DNA from: Porphyrobacter sp.
Lineage (GTDB): Bacteria; Pseudomonadota; Alphaproteobacteria; Sphingomonadales; Sphingomonadaceae
DNA length: 9,639 nucleotides
Reading direction: 5' to 3'
NCBI GenBank assembly: GCA_021732945.1
Contig: JAKFWB010000412.1
Span: 1 to 9,639, forward strand
Shown: positions 1 to 6,062 of the stretch, in pieces
Layout of the letters: each line of letters opens with the position of its first letter
How positions within the stretch are numbered: position 1 is the stretch's first letter
Notes under the pieces: model-generated
Told to the model about the DNA's origin: nothing
The model's input: the letters and a program-made list of their open reading frames with translations, nothing else
Databases searched by the model: none
Translations under genes and position numbers: made by a program

Positions 1-847
1 AGACGGGGAGGCGATCCAAGCCCCTCCCCTTCAGGGGAGGGGTTGGGGTGGGGGATGTGCCGCTCGTCCCCACCCCTGGCCTCTCCCCTGAAGGGGAGGG
101 GTGAAGGTCGAAGCTGAATTCCAGACCAGACGACTTGCCGATCCAGTTCTCCTGCATCAGGCGAACCTTCTCGGGCCAGTCCTCGAGCTTGCCCAGCCCT
201 TCCAGCAGATCATCGGCAAAGTCGGTGATCTTGAGGAACCACTGGTTAAGCTTGCGCTTCTCGACCTCCGCGCCGGAACGCCAGCCCTTACCGTCGATCA
301 CCTGTTCGTTCGCCAGCACCGTCATATCGACCGGATCCCAGTTGACGGTCGATTCCTTGCGATAGACCAGCCCCGCCGCAAACAGATCGAGGAACAGCGC
401 CTGTTCGTGGCCGTAATATTCGGGATCGCAGGTCGCGAATTCGCGCGTCCAGTCGAGCGCGAAGCCGATGCGCTGCAATTGCGCCTTCATCTGCGCGATG
501 TTCTGACGCGTACAGCAGCCCGGATGCACGCCCTTTTCCATCGCGGCGTTTTCGGCCGGCATCCCGAAGGCGTCCCAGCCCATCGGGTGCAGCACTTCGA
601 ACCCGCGCATTTTCTGATAGCGCGCCAACACGTCGCCCATTGTGTAGTTGCGCACATGGCCCATGTGGATGCGCCCCGAAGGATAGGGGAACATCTCGAG
701 GATGTAGCTCTTGGGCTTGGGGCTATCGCTGTCGGCGGTAAAGGCGCCCGCCTCGGTCCACGCACGCTGCCAGCGCCCGTCAGCAGTGGACGGATCGAAA
801 CGCCGCCGTTCGTCAGCGACGGACGGTTCATTATTGGTGCCAGTCAT
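1..847 (-). CDS. leuS: Leucine--tRNA ligase, N-terminal 282 residues (3' end beyond window)
   Basis: Class I aminoacyl-tRNA synthetase that charges tRNA-Leu with leucine in the cytoplasm. The 282 visible codons run from the N-terminus into the CP1 editing domain. The class I HIGH signature is HMGH at residues 61-64, preceded by the expected YPSGRI. Further family landmarks are [16 protein letters not shown], the [14 protein letters not shown] region, [19 protein letters not shown], and [13 protein letters not shown] at the entry to CP1. The usual family length is about 860 residues, so roughly a third is present. The ATG at 847 lies 28 bp after the stop of the upstream lipoprotein gene and has GGAAAG upstream, so the two genes probably form an operon. 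Oddity: residues 249-276 are encoded by a GC-rich palindromic repeat with no counterpart in E. coli LeuRS, where the CP1 strand leads directly towards the TTRPDT editing motif. The frame stays open through the repeat and resumes with LDRLPV at the window edge, so the gene looks functional rather than broken. Confidence 0.97.
   Translation of the reverse strand, partial: MTGTNNEPSVADERRRFDPSTADGRWQRAWTEAGAFTADSDSPKPKSYILEMFPYPSGRIHMGHVRNYTMGDVLARYQKMRGFEVLHPMGWDAFGMPAENAAMEKGVHPGCCTRQNIAQMKAQLQRIGFALDWTREFATCDPEYYGHEQALFLDLFAAGLVYRKESTVNWDPVDMTVLANEQVIDGKGWRSGAEVEKRKLNQWFLKITDFADDLLEGLGKLEDWPEKVRLMQENWIGKSSGLEFSFDLHPSPSGERPGVGTSGTSPTPTPPLKGRGLDRLPV
20..102. repeat. GC-rich palindromic repeat inserted in frame in leuS
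   Basis: Two inverted copies of a short unit face each other. The left copy (21-54) is a palindrome of CCCCTCCCCT, TC, AGGGGAGGGG followed by TTGGGGTGGGG. The right copy (about 67-102), read on the minus strand, is nearly the same and ends CCAGGGGTGGGG. About 12 bp of other sequence separate them. Each unit can form its own hairpin and the pair can form a larger one. Similar CCCCTCCCC-type palindromes are typical dispersed intergenic repeats of sphingomonads (from memory). Here the element is inside coding sequence, contains no stop in the leuS frame, and encodes a Pro/Gly/Ser/Thr-rich stretch that begins [12 protein letters not shown] and ends [11 protein letters not shown]. Confidence 0.85.
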
Positions 848-875
848 GGGAATTCTTTCCGTGAGGAGCGGAAAC

Positions 876-1343
876 TCAGGACGCCAAAGCCTGACGACGC
901 AGATCGCGGGCCTTGGTCAGGATGATATCTTCCAGCTTCTGCACCGTGGCGGCCTGCACCGGGGCTTCGACCCAGTTGCCACTCTCGGCGACCTGACGGC
1001 TGGCGGCGACCCGCAGCGCATCGGCGCGCAGATCCTGATCGAGGATCGTCACCGTCAGCTTGACCCGCTCATTGGGGTTGGTGGGGTTGGCGTACCAATC
1101 GGTCACGATCACGCCGCCCGCACTATCCGCCTGCAACAGTGGCGCAAAGCTGATCGTGTCGAGCGCCGCGCGCCACAGATAGGCGTTGACGCCAATGGTG
1201 TTGAGCTGCGCGGACTGCAATTCGGTGCGCGGGCGATCTCCGCCGCCGCACGCGGCCAACGCGATGGTCGCCCCGCCCAAAAGCGCAAAGCGCAGGCTGC
1301 GGGCAAGGGTTTGTCGGAAAAGAGCGGAATGGGCGGGTGTCAC
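876..1343 (-). CDS. DUF3576 domain-containing lipoprotein
   Basis: Small envelope protein of 155 residues and unknown molecular function. The N-terminus has basic residues, a hydrophobic stretch (about 19-31) and a lipobox L-A-A-C with the lipidated cysteine at residue 32, so it should be a signal-peptidase-II lipoprotein in the periplasm. From residue 51 it carries the features I associate with DUF3576: [22 protein letters not shown], an asparagine/proline turn before [15 protein letters not shown] and GNWVEAPV. The start is a GTG at 1343 with GAGG about 11 bases upstream. It precedes leuS by 28 bp on the same strand, an order I recall from sphingomonads, where leuS is followed by genes of LPS-assembly and DNA polymerase III subunits. 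A housekeeping envelope role is inferred from that neighbourhood only. Confidence 0.88.
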   Translation of the reverse strand: MTPAHSALFRQTLARSLRFALLGGATIALAACGGGDRPRTELQSAQLNTIGVNAYLWRAALDTISFAPLLQADSAGGVIVTDWYANPTNPNERVKLTVTILDQDLRADALRVAASRQVAESGNWVEAPVQAATVQKLEDIILTKARDLRRQALAS

Positions 1344-1378
1344 TGCCGGATTATCCTCATCATCTGTCTTGGCGATGC

Positions 1379-1406
1379 TCTATAACTCCCACACCCGGCG
1401 CGGCAA
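1379..1406 (-). promoter_or_regulatory. Candidate sigma70 promoter for the DUF3576-leuS operon
   Basis: On the minus strand, TTGCCG (1401-1406) and TATAGA (1379-1384) are separated by 16 bp. Initiation would fall near 1372, about 28 bases before the GTG start. This is a consensus match by eye only. Confidence 0.4.
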
Positions 1407-1540
1407 GCATCATCAGCCTTGCGGGCGGGTGCACAACAGCAGGCGGCGGGCTTTACGCGGGCTGAACCGCCACCAGAGCCGAGTCTGTGTGCATCGCGCC
1501 ACAGGTGCGCGGGGAATCCCTGATCAATGCCGTAAGGTCA

Positions 1541-1582
1541 TTGCAACGCCACATGTGGTGCTTATCACAGAATAAATATTCT
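1541..1582 (+). promoter_or_regulatory. Palindromes and possible promoter upstream of the 1679 gene
   Basis: The 335-bp gap 1344-1678 has no convincing gene. Besides the minus-strand promoter it contains a perfect palindrome CCACATGTGG (1549-1558) and an AT-rich dyad AGAAT-AAAT-ATTCT (1569-1582). A weak promoter-like pair TTGCAA (1541-1546) and TATCAC (1563-1568), spaced 16 bp, flanks the first palindrome, which would then sit between -35 and -10 as an operator might. A short hairpin GGCTT-AGAAAA-AAGCC follows near 1615-1630. Function is not shown. Confidence 0.22.
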
Positions 1583-1678
1583 GATGCGACTCAGCTGCGG
1601 TTAAGCTGGTCAATGGCTTAGAAAAAAGCCTGGTCGGGTTTGGCGATTGCAGTTTGATAAAGGGAACAGGGCACCACA

Positions 1679-2440
1679 ATGACGGCACGGGCGGACAGAT
1701 CAGCAAAGGCGCGGCGCAAGCTGCCGTTGCTGGCGCTGTGCGGCGCGCTGGTGTTGGCAGTGCCTTCGACGGGATTTGCGCTGGCGGGCAGTGACACGCA
1801 AAGCCGCGCTGCATCCTTTGCCGCGCTGGGGATGGATGTGTTCACTCCCGCTTCGGTCGATCCTGCGCTGGCAGCGCGCGTGGCGCAAAAGGCGCGGGCG
1901 CGCGGTATCCGCTTCACCCCGATGCGCGCCGCTCCATTGGCGGGCAAACGCACTGTGACGGTCGCAGTGCGCGTGGATGACGATACCACCGTGCGGGCGA
2001 TTTCGGTGCGCAAGCCGATCGAGGTGTTGGCAGGCCGCAGGCTGGCGATCAGCGGCCCTGATGCCAGCCGGTTCCAGTTGGGTGCAGCGCGCGGTTACAA
2101 GAGCTTTGCCCGCCCGGTCGATCTCAGCGCCAATGTCAGCAATCTGAACCTGCCCGATCTGGCGCAGTTTGAACCGTCGCGTCCCAAGGTCGCAGACAAG
2201 CCGAGCCGTTTGCAACCCCGGATCGAGCTGGAAGATCGCGAGATCGCCGGTCGTTCGCCCAACACGCTTGATGCGATCGGGCAGCAGACCGTGGGCGTTG
2301 GCGGCAGCTTCTCGCTTTCGCCCAACCTTAATGTGACGGCCGGCGTGCGCTATTCCAAGGAACGCGAACGGATCGATCCGCTGACCAATTCGGTCAAGGA
2401 CAGTCAGGCCGTTTACGTGGGCACCCAGATCAAGTTCTGA
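1679..2440 (+). CDS. Secreted protein of unknown function with C-terminal beta-hairpin
   Basis: A 253-residue protein I do not recognise as a named family. The N-terminus is a clear Sec signal peptide: basic residues 4-14, hydrophobic core 15-31, and an A-L-A cleavage site at 34-36. The middle (about 55-190) is Arg/Ala/Pro rich, with a beta-like VTVAVRVDDDTTVRAISV segment. The end (about 206-253) looks like two or three amphipathic strands: GVGGSFSLSPNLNVTAGVRYS, a charged turn, then QAVYVGTQIKF. A terminal phenylalanine and alternating strands recall the last strands of an outer-membrane barrel, but the chain is too short and too disordered-looking for a full barrel. It could be an outer-membrane-associated or periplasmic protein. 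GGGAACAGGG lies about 8 bases before the ATG and supports the start. It sits alone between divergent and downstream genes with its own intergenic gaps. Confidence 0.8.
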   Translation: MTARADRSAKARRKLPLLALCGALVLAVPSTGFALAGSDTQSRAASFAALGMDVFTPASVDPALAARVAQKARARGIRFTPMRAAPLAGKRTVTVAVRVDDDTTVRAISVRKPIEVLAGRRLAISGPDASRFQLGAARGYKSFARPVDLSANVSNLNLPDLAQFEPSRPKVADKPSRLQPRIELEDREIAGRSPNTLDAIGQQTVGVGGSFSLSPNLNVTAGVRYSKERERIDPLTNSVKDSQAVYVGTQIKF

Positions 2441-2561
2441 TTTGGGGCGCGTTGAGCGCGGGGCGGCGCTCTGCTGAAAATCCAGACCCCGGTTAGCCTC
2501 GTCTAGACCCCCTCCAAACCCTGCGATTCTGACGCCATCGGGCGCATAGCTATTCCCCACT

Positions 2562-2589
2562 TTCCCTAACGGAAGCACGCCGCTAATCT
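2562..2589 (+). promoter_or_regulatory. Weak promoter candidate for phaB
   Basis: TTCCCT (2562-2567) and TAATCT (2584-2589) are 16 bp apart and would start transcription about 28 bases before the phaB ATG. The match is weak. The rest of the 183-bp gap 2441-2623 shows no clear terminator. Confidence 0.22.
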
Positions 2590-2623
2590 GCGGTCACAAA
2601 ATTGCATCAGGGGAGGAATTGCC

Positions 2624-3346
2624 ATGGGCCGGGTTGCCATCGTCACCGGAGGAACGCGCGGGATCGGGGCGGCGATCTGCAAACGGCTCGCCCGTCAGGG
2701 CCACACGGTCATCGCGAATTACGCCGGGAATGAGGAAAAGGCCCAGGCCTTCACGGCGGAAACCGGCATCCCTGCCTACAGATGGGACGTGGGCGATCAC
2801 GAAGCGACCATGGCCGGATGCGCTCAGGTCGCCGCCGATCACGGGCCGGTCGACATCGTCGTCAACAACGCCGGGATCACCCGCGACGGCACCTTGCACA
2901 AGATGAGCTTTGACGACTGGAACGATGTCATGCGCATCAACCTCGGCGGGTGCTTCAACATGGCCAAGGCGACCTTCCCCGGCATGCGCGAGCGGGGATG
3001 GGGGCGGATCGTCAATATCGGCTCCATCAACGGGCAGGCGGGGCAGTACGGGCAGGTCAACTATGCCGCCGCCAAGAGCGGAATTCATGGCTTTACCAAG
3101 GCCTTGGCGCAGGAAGGCGCGAAGTTCGGGGTGACGGTGAACGCCATCGCGCCGGGCTATATTGACACCGACATGGTCGCCGCCGTGCCGCCTGCGGTGC
3201 TCGAAAAGATCGTTGCAAAGATCCCGGTAGGGAGGCTCGGCCAAGCCGAGGAAATCGCTCGCGCGGTGGCGTTTCTGACAAGCAAGAACGGCGGTTTTAC
3301 AACGGGTTCGACGATGAGCATCAACGGCGGGCAACATATGTATTAG
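2624..3346 (+). CDS. phaB: Acetoacetyl-CoA reductase (PhaB-type short-chain dehydrogenase)
   Basis: Cytoplasmic NADPH-dependent reductase expected to convert acetoacetyl-CoA to (R)-3-hydroxybutyryl-CoA, the monomer for polyhydroxybutyrate. At 240 residues it has the normal PhaB length. The cofactor motif TGGTRGIG is at residues 8-15, NNAG at 81-84, and the catalytic triad is Ser134, Tyr147 and Lys151. The segment NIGSINGQAGQYGQVNYAAAK is the PhaB form of the active-site region, where FabG proteins usually have a different S-x-x-G-x-x-G context. The C-terminus GSTMSINGGQHMY also fits. The ATG is preceded by GGGAGGA (2611-2617), an excellent ribosome binding site with 6-base spacing. No phaA or phaC is in the window, so it is encoded apart from the rest of the pathway here. 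FabG-like use on acyl-ACP is the main alternative. Confidence 0.92.
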   Translation: MGRVAIVTGGTRGIGAAICKRLARQGHTVIANYAGNEEKAQAFTAETGIPAYRWDVGDHEATMAGCAQVAADHGPVDIVVNNAGITRDGTLHKMSFDDWNDVMRINLGGCFNMAKATFPGMRERGWGRIVNIGSINGQAGQYGQVNYAAAKSGIHGFTKALAQEGAKFGVTVNAIAPGYIDTDMVAAVPPAVLEKIVAKIPVGRLGQAEEIARAVAFLTSKNGGFTTGSTMSINGGQHMY

Positions 3347-3378
3347 CGAGGGCAGCCTGCGGCTTGGCCGTCAGCCCG

Positions 3379-4149
3379 CTACTTAATCCAGTATCCCACC
3401 ACGCGAAATTCACCGCCCTCGCGTTCCAGCGTCACGGTTTCAGTCGTGCCCGTCTGATTGGCGAAGTCAGTCCGGAACAATACGATCCGCATCTCGCGCG
3501 GAGCCGATTGTGATCCATATTCAAGCAGTTCGCGCGTCACCACCCGGCCAAGCGGTTGCCGCGCCTGGGCCGCCGCTTGTCCCCATGCCGAGGCAGAGAT
3601 CGCGCTGCGGAATGCCGAGCCGCTGGCTGTGTGGCTGGCCCGCCATTCACCCCGATCGATCAGCGCAAGCCACTCGCGCGCGGCGACCTGAACCTGGTCG
3701 AGATTGACGGGTGCGGCGGGAAGGTCTTGGCGAGCTTCGCTGGCCGACGGACTCCAAACGGCGAGAAGGGCAGCAAGAATCAATGACATGGCAAAAACTC
3801 CGATCAATGCGAGGGCGAGGCCGGGCACAAGGCCGAACGACGCCCACCGCCGGGTGGCGGGTGTTGTCATATCTGCCGCGACGGGGCCCTCTGCCGCATC
3901 CCCCAAAGCCTTGTCCCTCGGCAATTCGGGGGCATCCAATTCCTCCGCCATCAACCGCCGCGCCGCCTCGCGGCTGCTCGTCACGCCCAGCTTGCGCCGC
4001 GCATCGCGCAGCCGTTCGTTGACGGTGTGCACCGACAGACCAAGCTCGCGCGCCGAGGATTTGGCATCATGCCCGCGCAGCAGCAGGCGCAGGGCGTCCT
4101 TTTCCTTTTCAGTCAGCATGCCGGTCAGCGTTGCGGGGTCGGTGATCAT
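3379..4149 (-). CDS. Membrane-tethered LuxR-type HTH protein with DUF4019 domain
   Basis: A 256-residue protein with three parts. Residues 11-68 are a LuxR/GerE-type helix-turn-helix: LTEKEKDALRLLLRGHDAKSSARELGLS, then VHTVNERLRDARRKLGV, the typical recognition-helix pattern. Residues about 105-131 form one transmembrane helix (GLVPGLALALIGVFAMSLIL and onward). Residues about 148-256 match DUF4019 as I know it: AAREWLALIDRGEWRASHTA, PLGRVVTRELL, FRTDFANQTGTTETVTLEREGGEFRVVGYWI. With the HTH in the cytoplasm and DUF4019 after the helix, the second domain should be periplasmic, which suggests a one-step sensor-regulator. There is no receiver domain. The ATG at 4149 has no strong ribosome binding site; an in-frame ATG at residue 11 is an alternative. 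It converges on phaB (32-bp gap) and is divergent from the next gene. Target genes are unknown. Confidence 0.88.
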   Translation of the reverse strand: MITDPATLTGMLTEKEKDALRLLLRGHDAKSSARELGLSVHTVNERLRDARRKLGVTSSREAARRLMAEELDAPELPRDKALGDAAEGPVAADMTTPATRRWASFGLVPGLALALIGVFAMSLILAALLAVWSPSASEARQDLPAAPVNLDQVQVAAREWLALIDRGEWRASHTASGSAFRSAISASAWGQAAAQARQPLGRVVTRELLEYGSQSAPREMRIVLFRTDFANQTGTTETVTLEREGGEFRVVGYWIK

Positions 4150-4253
4150 AGTGAAGGCTTACGGCGAGCGCGAAGAGTGGGCCACCCTGAATTTTTCGGG
4201 GCCGGCGTGGGATGGTGACGGGAGTTTAAGGTGTTGTAGTCCAATAAATCTCG

Positions 4254-4772
4254 ATGTCAGAGCAGCTTCCTGTCACACCGCTTCCAGTTACCCTCATCCC
4301 GACCGAACCGTTTGATTGGCTCGGCAGGGTTCTCAATCATTTCGCAACCGCAGAACGCGCGCTCGGGCAATTATGCGTCGCACTCGATTTGCCGGTCGAG
4401 AAGGGACCGCTGTCGAGCTTGCAGTCCCTTTGCAGCCGGTTGACGCGCAGCGGCGACAAGCGATGCCAGACGTTACGCAAACGTATTGAGCGCTGGCGCT
4501 CATTGCGTCCGCTGCGGCACCTGCTTGCCCATGCGTCGATCATGGTCATGTATGACACAGCAGGAAACCGCTTCATCCTGACACGCCACCTGCCGCTCGA
4601 CCGCTACGACGTTACGCCGGACAAGCTGTGGACCGAGGAAGAGTGTCGGGAATTGCTGAGGGTTGCAGCTAACGATGGACGCTCGATCGCCGATCAGGTG
4701 CGCAACTTGATACAGAACGTTGCGTTGCTGGCCGAATTGAATAAGCCCGACCCCGGATCAAATCCTGGGTGA
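4254..4772 (+). CDS. Hypothetical protein with HEPN-like R-x4-H motif
   Basis: A 172-residue, apparently all-helical soluble protein I cannot place in a named family. A helix with FATAERALGQLCVAL lies near residues 30-44. The segment LRPLRHLLAHA contains R88-H-L-L-A-H93, matching the R-polar-x3-H active-site pattern of HEPN-domain RNases. HEPN proteins are often toxins or defence effectors, but no MNT nucleotidyltransferase or other antitoxin partner is adjacent, and the motif is short enough to arise by chance. An in-frame stop just upstream limits the start to the ATG at 4254 or later, and no clear Shine-Dalgarno sequence is seen. Two 60-bp lines counted by hand are 58% GC against more than 70% in a line of the following gene, which hints at a different origin. 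Its last 15 bp overlap the convergent hydrolase gene. The gap 4150-4253 to the divergent gene shows no clear operator. Confidence 0.65.
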   Translation: MSEQLPVTPLPVTLIPTEPFDWLGRVLNHFATAERALGQLCVALDLPVEKGPLSSLQSLCSRLTRSGDKRCQTLRKRIERWRSLRPLRHLLAHASIMVMYDTAGNRFILTRHLPLDRYDVTPDKLWTEEECRELLRVAANDGRSIADQVRNLIQNVALLAELNKPDPGSNPG

Positions 4773-6062
4773 CGAAGGGAGCCGATTGCGCCGAGCGACC
4801 AGCACGCTTGCCGCCAAAATAGCTGTCCAACCGCCCATCAGCCAAGCCCATGCAGACAGCGCCTCAAACGGATTGGTGAACCGCATTACTGCACCGTAGA
4901 TCATCGCGGGCGTCACGCCTGCGCGGCGCTGCCGGGTCCATTCGCTGCCGAGCTTTGGTGCGATGGTGTAACCGCCGGTCGACAATGCTACAATCGCATC
5001 GCCGCTCGACGCCTCGATTCGTACAGTTGTGCTGACAGCTGGCACATTACCGCCGTCATGCCCGAAGATACTCCCCCCGCGTGAACTTTCCGCGAAGTGC
5101 TGCACGCCCAGCCCCCAATGAGGCATTCCAAGCAGGCGGGATTCGACGCCTTGCAGGGCTTGCAGCGATTCCGGCGCGATCACGCCGCGCCCTGGTACCT
5201 CACCGCGCGGCCCGCGCATATGCGCCTGCGCAAACCGCGCCATGTCATTAGCCGAGGCATAGAGCGAAGCCGCCGCAGCAGCCGTGTAATGGTTGTGGGG
5301 CGCGGGCCCGCCAGAACTATCGAAGAATTGCGCCAGATCACTGCGGCCCTCTTCACCCGTTCTGAAGGTTGACCGGTTCATGCCCAGCGGCACCAACACC
5401 TTGCGCTCCATGTAGTCGGCGAAGGGTTCACCCGATACCTCTTCGATAAGCAATTGTAGCAAGGTGAACCCGCCACCCGAATAGCGCCATGTTCCCGCGT
5501 CTGCCTCAATCGCCACCGCGCCCGTACGCAAGGGGCAGGCATCGGCGGCCTTGGTCAGTGAGGCTTCGAGGGTCTGGATCGGTGTGCCCGCCGCAAATCC
5601 GCAATAGCCCAAGTCATCGGTCAGCCCGGCTGTGTGGCTCAGCAGGCGGCGGACGGTCACCTGGTCAGTCGGGTGGTCGCCCGCGGGCAGCTGCCACCGC
5701 GTCAGATAGCGCGATACCGGCGCGTCCAGATCAATCCGCCCGTCATCCACCAGCGCTAGCACGCCCCAAGTGGTGACCCATTTGCTGACCGATGCCATCT
5801 GGAACAGCGTGTCGCCGGATACCGGCTTGCCGATCGACATGGCGCGGCTCTGGGCGATTTTGCCGTCCTCGATCAGCACCAATGCCAGATTGCCGCGATG
5901 ATCGCGCGCAGCGTCGCGGGCGGCTTTGACAAAAGCCTCGCTCCCAGTGCCTTCTAATTTGAGGCCGCCGATGCCCAGCAGCGGCATCGCAATGACGAAT
6001 GCCGCCCATGCGAGCATCGCAACGGCTACGAGCAAGAACAACCACCGGCGCGAATGTCTCAC
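4758..6062 (-). CDS. Membrane-anchored serine hydrolase, class C beta-lactamase/esterase family
   Basis: A 434-residue member of the beta-lactamase/transpeptidase-like fold, which covers class C beta-lactamases, D-Ala-D-Ala peptidases and EstB-like esterases. The nucleophile motif S-x-x-K is SVSK at residues 91-94 (FQMASVSK). The Y-x-N position is Tyr194 in WRYSGGG, with Gly in place of Asn, as is common in the esterase-like branch. The third motif is HDGG at 335-338, replacing KTG. The family landmarks LVDDGRIDLDAPVSRYL and RLLSHTAGL are present. A hydrophobic N-terminal segment (about 7-29) and a second near 404-423 suggest an inner-membrane protein with a periplasmic catalytic domain. The start is a GTG whose last bases overlap the stop of the upstream acyl-CoA synthetase (GTGA), so translation is probably coupled. 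Substrate unknown; resistance should not be assumed from the fold. Confidence 0.9.
   Translation of the reverse strand: MRHSRRWLFLLVAVAMLAWAAFVIAMPLLGIGGLKLEGTGSEAFVKAARDAARDHRGNLALVLIEDGKIAQSRAMSIGKPVSGDTLFQMASVSKWVTTWGVLALVDDGRIDLDAPVSRYLTRWQLPAGDHPTDQVTVRRLLSHTAGLTDDLGYCGFAAGTPIQTLEASLTKAADACPLRTGAVAIEADAGTWRYSGGGFTLLQLLIEEVSGEPFADYMERKVLVPLGMNRSTFRTGEEGRSDLAQFFDSSGGPAPHNHYTAAAAASLYASANDMARFAQAHMRGPRGEVPGRGVIAPESLQALQGVESRLLGMPHWGLGVQHFAESSRGGSIFGHDGGNVPAVSTTVRIEASSGDAIVALSTGGYTIAPKLGSEWTRQRRAGVTPAMIYGAVMRFTNPFEALSAWAWLMGGWTAILAASVLVARRNRLPSSPRI

Noticed and set aside
101..925. Plus-strand open frame of 274 codons
   Set aside because: It is antisense to leuS, whose minus-strand translation shows strong synthetase motifs; the plus-strand product resembles nothing and begins inside the palindromic repeat.
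3347..3378. GC-rich inverted repeats between phaB and the HTH gene as a terminator
   Set aside because: AGCC-TGC-GGCT and GGGC/GCCC can pair, but no T-run follows on either strand, so a rho-independent terminator is not supported.
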